Below are positions 44,155-52,983 of a stretch of 64,000 nucleotides of DNA, piece by piece; position 1 is the stretch's first letter, and each line of letters opens with the position of its first letter. A program made the position numbers and the translations under genes. Source of the stretch: Paraclostridium dentum (lineage in GTDB: Bacteria > Bacillota > Clostridia > Peptostreptococcales > Peptostreptococcaceae); the NCBI RefSeq assembly GCF_012922555.1, contig NZ_WIPK01000001.1:186001-250000 (forward strand), in the 5' to 3' direction. The notes beneath the pieces are model-generated. The model was given only the letters and a program-made list of their open reading frames with translations, did no database searches and was not told the origin of the DNA.

Positions 44155-45540
44155 ATGAGTACAACAGCAGTGAAGAAAAAAAATAAATTTCCAATGGGAT
44201 TTTATATTTGTGCAACTACGTTCTCATTTGAGAGAGCAGCGTACTATGCTTCAAAATACCTAATCTATATCTTCTTAATTACAGCAGTAGTTAACGGTGG
44301 TTTAGGTATAGAAAAAGGGCAAGCAGCTATGATGCAAGCAAACCTTGTAGCATTTACTTATCTTTCACCTATAATCGGTGGATATATATCTGATAGATGG
44401 ATAGGTGCTAGATATACAATACCTTTAGGTATGTTTATTATGGGGGCAGGTTATTATATAGGATCAATAGCTACATCATCATCTATGGTAGGTTTAATGG
44501 TTATTTTGGTAGCAATTGGGACAGCGTTTTTCAAAGGAAATGTTTCAGCTGTAAATGGACAATTGTTTAAGAATCAAGAAGAGCTAGATTCAGCTTTCTC
44601 TGTTCAATATTCATTTGTTAATATAGGTTCTTTTGTAGGAACTACAGCAGTTGGAGTTTTATATGCTCAAACATTTGCTAAAAATGGAGTATTAGGATTT
44701 TCTCAATGTTTCTTCCTTGCAGCAATTTTATGTGTTGTAGGTGGATTATGGTTCATCTTTGGATGGAGATTCTTAGGAGATGCAGGAAAGAGACCTTTCA
44801 AAGAAGGTGTTGTTGCTGAGAAAACTGAGGCTAAGGATAATACACCTTTAACTCGTACAGATAAAAAGAGAATATGGGCTATAGTTTTAGTTTCTGCTTT
44901 CTCTGTATTATTCTGGCTATTCTGGTATTTAACTTATCTTGCGGTTTATGATTATGGTGCAGCATTCGTTGATATGAATGTTGGAGGATTTGAAGTACCT
45001 TTAGCTTGGTTTGACTCATTAAATGCATTAACTTGTATAGTATTAGGTCCAATATTTGCAGCTTTATGGTTAAAGCTTTCAAAGAGACCTCAAGGGGATA
45101 TAAGTTTATTTAAGAAAACTGGATTAGGATTTATATTCTTAGGATTATCATTCTTTATGCTAGTTGGAGCAGAGTTTGCAAGAGGAATAGGTGCTCCTGA
45201 TACAGCTAAGGCTAGTATACTTTGGATAGTTGCATTTGGAGTTTTATTAAGTATGGGAGAGATGTTCTTCTCACCACTTGGAAACTCATTTGTAAGTAAG
45301 TATGCTCCTAAGAGAGTATTAGCAGTTTTAATGGGAGTTTGGACTTTCGCAACTTTCGTTGCTGGAAAGAGTTACGGATATTTATATGACTTTACTTTAA
45401 AATTCGATATGATAACTGTATACACTGTTATACCTGTTATATTATTCGTTGCAGCTGCATTACTATTTATATTTGATAAGAAGTTAAATAGTCTTGTTGA
45501 AGATGAAGAAACTAATGGAAAAGAAAAGTCTATAGCATAG
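44155..45540 (+). CDS. POT-family oligopeptide:H+ symporter
   Basis: This 461-residue membrane protein with about twelve to fourteen segments is of the PTR2/POT family and takes up di- and tripeptides. The N-terminal signature SFERAAYYASKYLIYIF corresponds to the E-x-x-E-R-F-x-Y-Y site (only the second Glu is kept) and GGYISDRWIGAR to the loop after helix 2. FFKGNVSAVNGQLF and the central linker are normal. The ATG follows AAAGGACGAG. Catabolite control through a cre-like site is suggested. Three repeat hairpins follow in tandem. Confidence 0.9.
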   Translation: MSTTAVKKKNKFPMGFYICATTFSFERAAYYASKYLIYIFLITAVVNGGLGIEKGQAAMMQANLVAFTYLSPIIGGYISDRWIGARYTIPLGMFIMGAGYYIGSIATSSSMVGLMVILVAIGTAFFKGNVSAVNGQLFKNQEELDSAFSVQYSFVNIGSFVGTTAVGVLYAQTFAKNGVLGFSQCFFLAAILCVVGGLWFIFGWRFLGDAGKRPFKEGVVAEKTEAKDNTPLTRTDKKRIWAIVLVSAFSVLFWLFWYLTYLAVYDYGAAFVDMNVGGFEVPLAWFDSLNALTCIVLGPIFAALWLKLSKRPQGDISLFKKTGLGFIFLGLSFFMLVGAEFARGIGAPDTAKASILWIVAFGVLLSMGEMFFSPLGNSFVSKYAPKRVLAVLMGVWTFATFVAGKSYGYLYDFTLKFDMITVYTVIPVILFVAAALLFIFDKKLNSLVEDEETNGKEKSIA

Positions 45541-45550
45541 ATAATAAAGT

Positions 45551-45629
45551 AGAGGGAGTACTATTATGTTTTGCTACACAAGCTGGAAAGATGCTTGAAA
45601 TGTAGCTAAAACACAATAGTACTCCCTCT
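45551..45629 (+). repeat. terminator-embedded repeat, copy 4
   Basis: The outer stem begins AGAGGGAGTACTATTATG and pairs over 22 bp with one mismatch. The core is TTTTGCTACA, CAAGCT-GGAAAGAT-GCTTG, AAA, TGTAGC, T, AAAA. It starts 11 bp after the POT stop and ends in CTTTGTGTT, so it serves as that gene's terminator. Confidence 0.88.
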
Positions 45630-45642
45630 TTGTGTTGGGGGC

Positions 45643-45719
45643 GAGGGATAGTTATTATATTTTGCCACACAAGCTGGAAAGAAGCTTGAAATGTGGCTAA
45701 AATACAATAACCATCCCTC
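45643..45719 (+). repeat. terminator-embedded repeat, copy 5
   Basis: Directly follows copy 4. The outer stem GAGGGATAGTTATTATATTTT has two mismatches. The middle stem is GCCACA/TGTGGC, a compensated change from GCTACA/TGTAGC. Confidence 0.85.
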
Positions 45720-45734
45720 TTTATATTAGGGGAA

Positions 45735-45800
45735 AGAGCAAGTAAAGTTTTGGCACACAAGCTAAAAAGATGCTTGAAATATGCCTAAAATATATTATCT
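45735..45800 (+). repeat. terminator-embedded repeat, copy 6 (degenerate)
   Basis: The core reads TTTTGGCACA, CAAGCT-loop-GCTTG, AAA, TATGCC, T, AAAA: two further compensated pairs, one mismatch. The outer stem has largely decayed. Confidence 0.75.
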
Positions 45801-45893
45801 ATCCATCTTATTTTGAAAGGTGATTGTATAAGGTTGGTATTTGAAATAAAATAGATATAGATTAGTAAATATACAGGTATTGGAGTTATGCAT

Positions 45894-47831
45894 ATGGGAG
45901 ATTATATAAACTTTATTGAAAATGCGTGGAAGAGATTTATTAATACAGGGGAAGTTGATTTAAGTGTTAGAAAAGATATAAGAGATTCTTGGATAAGATG
46001 TAAGTCTTATGGTGTTGATTATAATAATGGTTGTGGAAGTGTAAAGCATCATAATATTAAAATTTTAATAGAAAAAAATAGTGAGCTTATTTCTGTATCA
46101 AAGCCTATTATGGAAGGTATATATAGTATGGTTTCAGGTTCAGGATTTGCAATTATGTTAGCTGATAAGGATGGATATATTATCGAAGTTATTGGAGATA
46201 AAGATATAATGGATAGGGCTAACGAGTTAAACTTTTTAAAAGGAGAGCTATGGACTGAAAATATAGTTGGGACAAATGCAATAGGAACCGCTATATATCT
46301 TAATAAACCGATACAAACAATAGGAGCAGAGCATTATGGTAAAAATCAACATTCTTGGACTTGTTCAGCATCTCCAATTTATGATGAGGATAACAACTTA
46401 ATAGGTTGTATAAATATGTCTGGAAATTATTATGATGCACATTCACATACTCTAGGAATTGTAACAGCTGCAGCTAAGTCAATTCAAAATCAACTAGCTT
46501 TAACTCTTTCATATAAATTACTAAATATTACTTTTGACTCTATATCAGAAGGTATGATTGTTGTTAATCAAGATTTAAGCATAAAAAAAGTAAATGGAAG
46601 AGCTTTAAAAATATTAAATACATCATTAGATAATTTAATAAAGGTAAATGTTGAAAATATATTAAAAGATATAGATTTTTATGAGATTTTAAATGAAGAT
46701 AAAAGAGTAACTAATATAGAGTGCGATTTTTATATTAATTCTAATAGAATAAAGTGTGTAGTAAATATAACTATATTAAACACACATGGCAACAATACTG
46801 GTTTTGTAATAACTTTTAATGAAGCAAAGAAAGTTCATAAATTAGTAAATAAAGTAGTGGGATACAAAGCCCAATATAAGTTTGAAGATATAATAACTGA
46901 AAATGAAAAAATGAAAGCTATGATTTCTTTTGCAAAGAAGATATCAAAAACAGATTGTAATATCTTGATAGAAGGGGAAAGTGGAACAGGAAAAGAATTA
47001 GTTGCTCAATCAATACATAATTTTAGTGAAAGAAAAAATGGACCTTTTGTTGCTATAAACTGTGCATCTATACCTAGAGAGTTAGTTGAAAGTGAACTAT
47101 TTGGATACGAAAAAGGAGCATTTACTGGAGCATCAAAGGAAGGTCATCCAGGAAAGTTTGAATTAGCTGATGGAGGGACTATATTTTTAGATGAAATAGG
47201 GGAATTACCACTAGATACGCAAAGTAAACTACTTAGAGTTTTAGATAATAGAAAAGTGATTAGAGTTGGTGGTACATATGAAAAGCAACTTGATGTAAGA
47301 ATTATTGGGGCAACAAATAGGATACTAAAAAATGAAATAGCTATAAAGAACTTTAGAGAAGATTTATATTATAGGTTAAGTGTAATGAATATAAACACTA
47401 TTCCTTTAAGAGAAAGAATAGATGATATAGATGTGTTAGTTAATCACTTTGTAGAAAAATTAAATCATAAGAACAAAAGTAATAATGTAGAGGTTAGTTA
47501 TTCATATATACAGGAATTAAAAAAATATAATTGGCCAGGAAATATAAGAGAGCTTAGAAATATAATAGAAAGAGATTATTATCTAAGTGAAAATAACTTA
47601 ATAAATATAAGTAGATTAGATAATATAAACATGTTTAAAAATGAAGAAAACAAAGAAAAAGAAATAATACCTTTAGATTGGTTAGAGAAAAAAGCCATAC
47701 AAGAAGCTATGAAAAAGTGCAATGGAAACATGGTCATGGTATCTAAATTATTAAATATAGGAAGGTCTACATTATATAGAAAAATTAATAAATATAATAT
47801 AATGTATCAAAATGAAACAGAAAATATATAG
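45894..47831 (+). CDS. sigma-54-dependent transcriptional activator (GAF-AAA+-Fis)
   Basis: This 645-residue activator has an N-terminal GAF domain (about 55-190), a PAS-like segment (about 205-310), an AAA+ domain (about 325-560) and a C-terminal Fis-type helix-turn-helix (about 605-640; MVMVSKLLNIGRSTLYRKI). The AAA+ domain has Walker A GESGTGKE, the sigma-54-contact loop GAFTGA, and Walker B GGTIFLDEIGEL. The layout is that of AcoR, the acetoin regulator. The ATG at 45894 lies eight bases after GGAG. The next gene is a 2,3-butanediol dehydrogenase with a sigma-54 promoter, its likely target. Confidence 0.93.
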   Translation: MGDYINFIENAWKRFINTGEVDLSVRKDIRDSWIRCKSYGVDYNNGCGSVKHHNIKILIEKNSELISVSKPIMEGIYSMVSGSGFAIMLADKDGYIIEVIGDKDIMDRANELNFLKGELWTENIVGTNAIGTAIYLNKPIQTIGAEHYGKNQHSWTCSASPIYDEDNNLIGCINMSGNYYDAHSHTLGIVTAAAKSIQNQLALTLSYKLLNITFDSISEGMIVVNQDLSIKKVNGRALKILNTSLDNLIKVNVENILKDIDFYEILNEDKRVTNIECDFYINSNRIKCVVNITILNTHGNNTGFVITFNEAKKVHKLVNKVVGYKAQYKFEDIITENEKMKAMISFAKKISKTDCNILIEGESGTGKELVAQSIHNFSERKNGPFVAINCASIPRELVESELFGYEKGAFTGASKEGHPGKFELADGGTIFLDEIGELPLDTQSKLLRVLDNRKVIRVGGTYEKQLDVRIIGATNRILKNEIAIKNFREDLYYRLSVMNINTIPLRERIDDIDVLVNHFVEKLNHKNKSNNVEVSYSYIQELKKYNWPGNIRELRNIIERDYYLSENNLINISRLDNINMFKNEENKEKEIIPLDWLEKKAIQEAMKKCNGNMVMVSKLLNIGRSTLYRKINKYNIMYQNETENI

Positions 47832-47845
47832 TGTTTCAAAATGGT

Positions 47846-47883
47846 ATAGCAAATGTATTGAAATGATACACTTGCTATTTTTA
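47846..47883 (+). terminator. terminator after the sigma-54 activator gene
   Basis: ATAGCAAATGTAT pairs with ATACACTTGCTAT with one mismatch, followed by a long T-rich run. Confidence 0.75.
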
Positions 47884-47893
47884 TTTTAAGTAA

Positions 47894-47920
47894 ATTTGTA
47901 AAATATAAATTTATACAAAT
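47894..47920. promoter_or_regulatory. candidate activator-binding inverted repeat upstream of bdhA
   Basis: ATTTGTA (47894-47900) and TACAAAT (47914-47920) form an inverted repeat about 80-105 bp upstream of the -24 element, a usual distance for an enhancer of a sigma-54 activator. Confidence 0.4.
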
Positions 47921-47996
47921 ATAAGAAAATAACCTAATTCCTTGGAAATACTAGGTTTCAACAGAAGTATATTAAATAAAATATATAACTTATATT

Positions 47997-48013
47997 TTGG
48001 CATAGGTGTTGCT
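47997..48013 (+). promoter_or_regulatory. sigma-54 promoter of bdhA
   Basis: TTGGCATAGGTGTTGCT has the invariant GG and GC exactly ten bases apart and matches the -24/-12 consensus TTGGCAC-N5-TTGCW closely. It lies 58 bp before the bdhA start. Confidence 0.8.
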
Positions 48014-48070
48014 ATATAAAATGTGAATAAATTAACACTTTATATAATGAAACTTAGGGAGGATTTGGGA

Positions 48071-49144
48071 ATGAAAGCAGCACTATGGTATGGAAAAAGA
48101 GATGTTAGGGTAGAAGATATTGAAGAGCCAAAAGCTACGAAAAATAATGTGAAAATTAAAGTTAAATGGTGTGGAATATGTGGGTCAGACTTACATGAAT
48201 ACTTAGGAGGACCTATATTTATTCCAGTAGGGCAACCTCATCCTGTAAGTAAAGGAGTTGCACCTGTAGTTTTAGGACATGAGTTTTCAGGGGAAGTTGT
48301 AGAAATAGGTGAAGATGTAAGTAAATTTAAAATTGGAGATAGAGTCATTGTTGAGCCTATTGTAGCATGTGGTAAATGTGAAGCTTGTTTAGAAGGTAAG
48401 TATAATTTATGTTCATCTTTAGGCTTCCATGGACTTTGTGGAAGTGGAGGAGGACTTGCTGAGTATACAGTTTTTCCAGAAGAATTTATTCATAAAATAC
48501 CAGATGGAATGGATTATGAACAAGCAGCATTAGTTGAACCTATGGCTGTTGCACTACATTCAATTAGAATATCTAATTTTAAAATAGGGGATAGTGTATT
48601 AGTATTAGGGTCAGGACCAATAGGTTTGGCAACTATAGAATGTTTAAAAGCAGCAGGAGCTAAGTTAGTAGTTGTTCTTCAAAGAAAGTCTATTAGACAA
48701 GAGTATGCTAAAAGAGCTGGAGCAGATTTTGTTTTAGATCCTAATGAAGTTGATATAGCAGAAGAAGTGAAAAAGCTTACTGATGGATTGGGTGTAGATG
48801 CTGTGTTTGAAACTACTGGAGCACAAATAGGATTTGATATAGGTATTAAGAGTTTGAAGTTTGAAGGTACTATGGTTATAACTAGTATTTGGGAAAAACC
48901 TATAAACTTTAATCCTAATGATTTGGTGTTTACTGAAAAGAAAATTGTAGGAACACTAGCTTATAGACATGAGTTTCCTGCAACTATGGCTCAAATGAAT
49001 GATGGAAGAATTAAAGCTGAAGGTTATATAACTAAGAAGATTCATTTAGATGATATTGTTGAAGAAGGGTTTGGTACGTTAACTGGGCCTGAAAAGAAAA
49101 AACATGTTAAGATTTTAGTTACTCCGGATAAAGAATTGCTATAA
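48071..49144 (+). CDS. bdhA: (R,R)-2,3-butanediol dehydrogenase / zinc alcohol dehydrogenase
   Basis: This 357-residue medium-chain zinc dehydrogenase probably interconverts acetoin and 2,3-butanediol with NAD(H). The catalytic zinc ligands are in KWCGICGSDLHEY and GHEFSGEVVEIG, the structural zinc Cys cluster is CGKCEACLEGKYNLC, and the Rossmann motif is VLGSGPIGLATIE. The insertion GGPIFIPVGQPHPVS is typical of BdhA. The ATG at 48071 follows AGGGAGGATTTGGGA; an upstream frame extension has no ribosome-binding site. It is controlled by a sigma-54 promoter next to an AcoR-like activator, which supports an acetoin role. Confidence 0.88.
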   Translation: MKAALWYGKRDVRVEDIEEPKATKNNVKIKVKWCGICGSDLHEYLGGPIFIPVGQPHPVSKGVAPVVLGHEFSGEVVEIGEDVSKFKIGDRVIVEPIVACGKCEACLEGKYNLCSSLGFHGLCGSGGGLAEYTVFPEEFIHKIPDGMDYEQAALVEPMAVALHSIRISNFKIGDSVLVLGSGPIGLATIECLKAAGAKLVVVLQRKSIRQEYAKRAGADFVLDPNEVDIAEEVKKLTDGLGVDAVFETTGAQIGFDIGIKSLKFEGTMVITSIWEKPINFNPNDLVFTEKKIVGTLAYRHEFPATMAQMNDGRIKAEGYITKKIHLDDIVEEGFGTLTGPEKKKHVKILVTPDKELL

Positions 49145-49156
49145 AGTTGAAGGGGA

Positions 49157-49231
49157 GAAGGAGCCTTATATGCTTTGCTACACAAGCTAGAAAAAAGCTT
49201 GAAATGTAGCTGCAGCATATAAGGCTCCTTC
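49157..49231 (+). repeat. terminator-embedded repeat, copy 7
   Basis: The outer stem GAAGGAGCCTTATATGC is perfect over 17 bp with 49215-49231. The core has TTTGCTACA, CAAGCT-loop-AGCTTG, AAA, TGTAGCT. It starts 13 bp after the bdhA stop. Confidence 0.88.
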
Positions 49232-49242
49232 TTTATGTAAGG

Positions 49243-49310
49243 GCAAGGAACCTTTGCCACACAAGGTGGAAAAAAGCTTGAAATGTAGCTAAAATATACT
49301 GTTTATCTCT
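49243..49310 (+). repeat. terminator-embedded repeat, copy 8 (degenerate)
   Basis: Follows copy 7 in tandem. The core TTTGCCACA, CAAGGT-loop-AGCTTG, AAA, TGTAGC, T, AAAA has lost several pairs, and the outer stem is weak. Confidence 0.7.
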
Positions 49311-49330
49311 CTTGTTTTAGTTAGTGAAAT

Positions 49331-49360
49331 TTGACAAGAGACTAATTTAAGTGTTACTAT
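49331..49360 (+). promoter_or_regulatory. candidate promoter of the osmoprotectant operon
   Basis: TTGACA at 49331-49336 and TACTAT at 49355-49360 are 18 bp apart, about 70 bp before the first gene. Confidence 0.5.
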
Positions 49361-49427
49361 TATATTACGACAAGAAACAACTTTATATTAAAAATAAGTT
49401 GTATGTTGAAAAGATGGGAGGGGTAGT

Positions 49428-50555
49428 ATGCTCAAATTTGAGAATATAGTAAAAAAGTTTAATGGTAATTATGTTTTATCAGATGTTTCTTTCGAAATAG
49501 AAAAAGGAAATCTTGTAGCTATCATTGGGGCGAGTGGATGTGGAAAAACAACATTACTAAAAATGATTAATAGATTAATAAAACCAAGTCACGGAAAAAT
49601 TTATATAGATGAAAAAGATATTTCAAAGATAGATCCTATTAAACTTAGAAGAAATATAGGATATGTCATTCAGCAAACGGGATTATTTCCTCATATGACT
49701 GTCAGAGAAAATATTGAAATCATATCTAAAATTGAAAAAGTAGATAATGCAAAGATTGAAGAGAGTACGTATAGATTAATGAACATGGTAGGACTTGATC
49801 CTGAAAAATACCTAGATAGGTATCCTTCTGAACTAAGTGGAGGACAGCAACAAAGGGTAGGTGTAGCAAGAGCATTTGCAACAGATCCAGAGATAATATT
49901 AATGGATGAGCCTTTCTCAGCATTAGATCCAATTACAAGAGTAGATTTACAAGATGAGCTTGTAGAATTACAGTCGAAATTTAAAAAAACTATTATATTT
50001 GTTACGCATGACATGGATGAGGCAATAAGAATTGCAGATATGATATGTATAATGAAAGATGGAAAAGTAGTACAGTATGACACGCCTGAAAATATTTTAA
50101 AAAATCCAATAAACAACTTTGTATCAAATTTCATAGGTAAAAATCGTATATGGTCATCTCCTGAATTTATAAAAATTTCAGATATCATGATTGAAAATCC
50201 AATTATGTGTGGTTCAGAACTACAAATATTAAAGTGTATTGAGAAAATGAGAAGAAATAAAGTCGATAGTCTTATAGTTAATGATGCTACAACTAAAGAG
50301 TTTATAGGAGTTGTAAAAGCTAAATTTATAAGAAATATAGAAAATAAGTCTCAAAGAATTGGAGATATTGTAAAGAATGAAACTCCAACACTTACACCAA
50401 ATGACACTATTTTAGATGCATTAAATATTACAAACAAACATAAAATTTCAGCTATTCCAGTTATCAATGAAAATAAAATTGTTGAGGGATTAGTTACAAA
50501 AAGTAGTTTAGTTACTACATTGAGTCAGCAGTATTTAGAAGTAGAGGAGGAATAG
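49428..50555 (+). CDS. opuCA: OpuCA-type osmoprotectant ABC transporter ATPase
   Basis: This 375-residue ATPase drives uptake of glycine betaine, carnitine or choline. Walker A GASGCGKTT, the signature LSGGQQQRVGVARAFA and Walker B ILMDEPFSALD are complete. Two CBS domains follow (about 255-310 and 315-370; KCIEKMRRNKVDSLIVND and LNITNKHKISAIPVINENK), which sense ionic strength or nucleotides in OpuA-type systems. The ATG follows GGGAGGGG. The permease gene starts 2 bp after its stop. Confidence 0.93.
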   Translation: MLKFENIVKKFNGNYVLSDVSFEIEKGNLVAIIGASGCGKTTLLKMINRLIKPSHGKIYIDEKDISKIDPIKLRRNIGYVIQQTGLFPHMTVRENIEIISKIEKVDNAKIEESTYRLMNMVGLDPEKYLDRYPSELSGGQQQRVGVARAFATDPEIILMDEPFSALDPITRVDLQDELVELQSKFKKTIIFVTHDMDEAIRIADMICIMKDGKVVQYDTPENILKNPINNFVSNFIGKNRIWSSPEFIKISDIMIENPIMCGSELQILKCIEKMRRNKVDSLIVNDATTKEFIGVVKAKFIRNIENKSQRIGDIVKNETPTLTPNDTILDALNITNKHKISAIPVINENKIVEGLVTKSSLVTTLSQQYLEVEEE

Positions 50556-50556
50556 A

Positions 50557-52116
50557 ATGAATTTATTAAACTACTTTATTCAAAATAAAGAACAAATAAT
50601 AACATTATTAATTGAACACATAAACTTAACTGTAATATCTGTATGTATTGCTATTTTAATTGCAATGCCATTGGGGATTTTAATAAGTTATAAAAAGAAA
50701 TTGAGTAAGCCAATTTTAAGTGTAGCAAATGTAGTTCAGGCAATTCCTAGTATGGCATTACTTGGATTTTTAATTCCTTTTTTAGGAATAGGTAAAATAC
50801 CGGCAATAGTAACGGTTATAATGTACTCTTTATTGCCTATAATTAAAAACACATATACAGGGTTAGAAAGTATAAATCCAAATACTTTAGAAGCAGCTAA
50901 AGGAATTGGATTAACAAAATTTCAAATACTAGTGAAAGTTCAAATTCCTCTAGCATTGCCTGTCATTATGGCAGGGGTTAGGATATCAGCTGTAACAGCG
51001 GTAGGACTTATGACGATGGCTGCATTTATTGGAGCTGGAGGATTAGGATACCTTGTATTTTCAGGAATAAGAACTGTTAACAATAGTCAAATATTAGCGG
51101 GTGCAATTCCAGCATGTTTACTTGCTTTAGCTGTAGATTTTATTGTTGCAACTATAGAGAAATTAGTTACACCTAAAAATATGCAAAAAAATACAAACAC
51201 TAAAAGTAAAAAGCACACAAAAACTATTATAGGAATAAGTGCTGCTGTTGTAATAATAGCTTTAATTGCATCATCAATAACAGGTGGGGTAAAAAAAGAT
51301 AAGTCTATAACGATTGGTGGAAAAGATTTTACAGAACAATCAATTTTAACAAATTTAGCAGCATATATGATAGAAGAAAATACTGATATATCAGTTAAAA
51401 AGAAAACTGACCTTGGAGGTACACAAGTTATTTTTTCAGCTTTAAACACAGGTGAGATTGATATGTATTTAGAATATATGGGGACTGCATATTCTGATAT
51501 ACTTAAATATCCTCCTATGAATGATATGGATAAGGTTTATAACACTGTCAAAAGTGACTTGAAAGAAAAAAATGATTTACAAGTATTAAGTCCAATGAAA
51601 TTTAATAATACTTATACATTAGCTGTAACTAAAGAAACAGCAAAAAAATATAACTTAGAGACAATAAGTGATTTTGCTAAGGTTTCAAAGGACTTTAAGT
51701 CAGGAACTACATTTGAATTTTTAAATAGAGCTGATGGGCTTTTAGGATTAAAAAAGGCGTACAACTTTGATTTAAAAGATGAAGTTGCATTAGATAGTTC
51801 TCCTAGATATGTTGCTTTAAAAAATGGAGATGTAGATGTAATAGATGCGTTTACTACAGATGGTTTAATCAAAAAATTTGATTTGAAACTACTTAAGGAT
51901 GATAAACAATTTTTCCCTCCATATTATGTAACGCCTATAGTTAAAAGTGATGTTTTAGAGAAGTATCCTGAAATTGAACCTGTTTTAAATGATTTAGGTG
52001 CGGTTTTAACAGAGGAAATTATGATGGAGCTTAATTATAAGGTAGATGAGCTACATATGGACCCAGATACTGTAGCAAAAGAGTTTTTAATAGAACAAAA
52101 GTTAATTAAAGAGTAG
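50557..52116 (+). CDS. OpuC-type permease fused to substrate-binding domain
   Basis: This 519-residue protein is a fusion. The first 210 residues are the permease, with the EAA loop EAAKGIGLTKFQILVKVQIP and five to six membrane segments. A further membrane segment (about 223-245) leads to an extracellular glycine-betaine-type binding domain (about 250-519; ITIGGKDFTEQSILTNLAAY and GEIDMYLEYMGTAYSD). OpuF/OpuCB-CC fusions of this kind are known in Firmicutes. It forms a two-gene system with the ATPase. The stop is followed by a repeat hairpin. Confidence 0.92.
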   Translation: MNLLNYFIQNKEQIITLLIEHINLTVISVCIAILIAMPLGILISYKKKLSKPILSVANVVQAIPSMALLGFLIPFLGIGKIPAIVTVIMYSLLPIIKNTYTGLESINPNTLEAAKGIGLTKFQILVKVQIPLALPVIMAGVRISAVTAVGLMTMAAFIGAGGLGYLVFSGIRTVNNSQILAGAIPACLLALAVDFIVATIEKLVTPKNMQKNTNTKSKKHTKTIIGISAAVVIIALIASSITGGVKKDKSITIGGKDFTEQSILTNLAAYMIEENTDISVKKKTDLGGTQVIFSALNTGEIDMYLEYMGTAYSDILKYPPMNDMDKVYNTVKSDLKEKNDLQVLSPMKFNNTYTLAVTKETAKKYNLETISDFAKVSKDFKSGTTFEFLNRADGLLGLKKAYNFDLKDEVALDSSPRYVALKNGDVDVIDAFTTDGLIKKFDLKLLKDDKQFFPPYYVTPIVKSDVLEKYPEIEPVLNDLGAVLTEEIMMELNYKVDELHMDPDTVAKEFLIEQKLIKE

Positions 52117-52123
52117 GGGCAAG

Positions 52124-52195
52124 AAGGAGCCATATATGTTTTGCTACACAAGCTGTGAAAAAGCTTGAAATGTAGCTGTAACATATATGGCTCCC
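52124..52195 (+). repeat. terminator-embedded repeat, copy 9
   Basis: The outer stem GGAGCCATATATGTT is perfect over 15 bp with 52180-52194. The core is TTTGCTACA, CAAGCT-loop-AGCTTG, AAA, TGTAGCT. It starts 8 bp after the transporter stop and ends in CCCTCTTTATTT. Confidence 0.88.
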
Positions 52196-52400
52196 TCTTT
52201 ATTTAGGTAGAGAAGAGCAGTAAAGTAGCTACGTCTGTACAATTAATAAATATAGTATATAAAATCAATTATTACGTATTAATTACTTGAACTTTTGAGG
52301 GAATTGTTTAATTATGGCATCAGATAGAAAGAACTATTATAGCTATACCGTTTGCTGCGGTTTTTGTTAAGATACTGTTCTGATTAGACTTTTATATAGT
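52196..52400. other. gene-free stretch between two repeat copies
   Basis: No frame with a ribosome-binding site is present. A 23-codon open stretch at about 52311-52381 encodes a hydrophobic C-terminal-like tail (IPFAAVFVKILF, then stop) and could be the last piece of a decayed membrane-protein gene; this is weak. Confidence 0.3.
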
Positions 52401-52480
52401 GGGGGAAAGGGATATTATATTTTGCTACACAAGCTAAAAGATGCTTGAAATGTGGCTAAAATATACTGTACATATCTCTT
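52401..52480 (+). repeat. terminator-embedded repeat, copy 10
   Basis: GGGGGAAAGGGATATTATA, core TTTTGCTACA, CAAGCT-loop-GCTTG, AAA, TGTGGC, T, AAAA, then TATACTGTACATATCTCTTT. GCTACA/TGTGGC keeps pairing through a G-U. The outer stem is imperfect. Confidence 0.8.
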
Positions 52481-52554
52481 TATTATCTGAAAAATTAAGT
52501 ATAAAATAGGATAATTAAAACATTTAAAAATTTACATATTTTTAAAAATAATTA

Positions 52555-52863
52555 TTACCAAGTTTTCTTCAATATTAAATTACCCTCAAAACCACCTCTA
52601 GCATCTTTCTTCTCATTTCTTCTATTCAAAACATCCTCTTCACTATAACCATACTTAGATCCAATAGCAAATAAAACCTCCATAACATCAACTATCTCAT
52701 CAAGATTTTTATCTTCTAAAAGTTCACTAACTTCCTCGTTAAGCTTCTTATAAAGATACTCTAGTGCAATCTCATCACTAACAACTTCAATTTCACATTT
52801 ATTCCCACTAGATTCAATAATTTCAGGTATTCTATCTCTGACTAATTTATCGTAACCTTTCAT
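52555..52863 (-). CDS. MazG-like nucleotide pyrophosphohydrolase
   Basis: This 102-residue all-alpha NTP pyrophosphohydrolase has the metal-binding motif of the family: NEEVSELLED, then DEIVDVMEVLFAI (E-x-x-E ... E-x-x-D). The N-terminus YDKLVRDRIPEIIESSG is typical of the phosphoribosyl-ATP-pyrophosphohydrolase-like group. Such enzymes remove abnormal or excess nucleotides. ATG at 52863 follows GGAGGT. It is divergent from the PLD-helicase gene with 120 bp between them, so both may respond to the same signal. Confidence 0.85.
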   Translation of the reverse strand: MKGYDKLVRDRIPEIIESSGNKCEIEVVSDEIALEYLYKKLNEEVSELLEDKNLDEIVDVMEVLFAIGSKYGYSEEDVLNRRNEKKDARGGFEGNLILKKTW

Positions 52864-52983
52864 AATTACCTCCAAATTTAAAATTACAATTTAAATTATA
52901 GAAGTTCATATAACCTTTGTCAAAACATGATAAAATATAAAAGTAAAAATATGTAATAATATATATTTATGAAAGGGGAGTAT

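Noticed and set aside
47832-47870. TGTTTCA and TGATACA as activator sites for the sigma-54 promoter
   Set aside because: TGATACA lies in the stem of the terminator of the activator gene, which explains it better.
52311-52381. A gene or gene fragment between repeat copies 9 and 10
   Set aside because: The 23 open codons have no start signal and no recognisable family.
45551-52480. The tandem hairpins as a CRISPR array
   Set aside because: The units have unequal spacing, are folded with gene-specific outer stems and are not separated by constant-length spacers. No cas gene is present.
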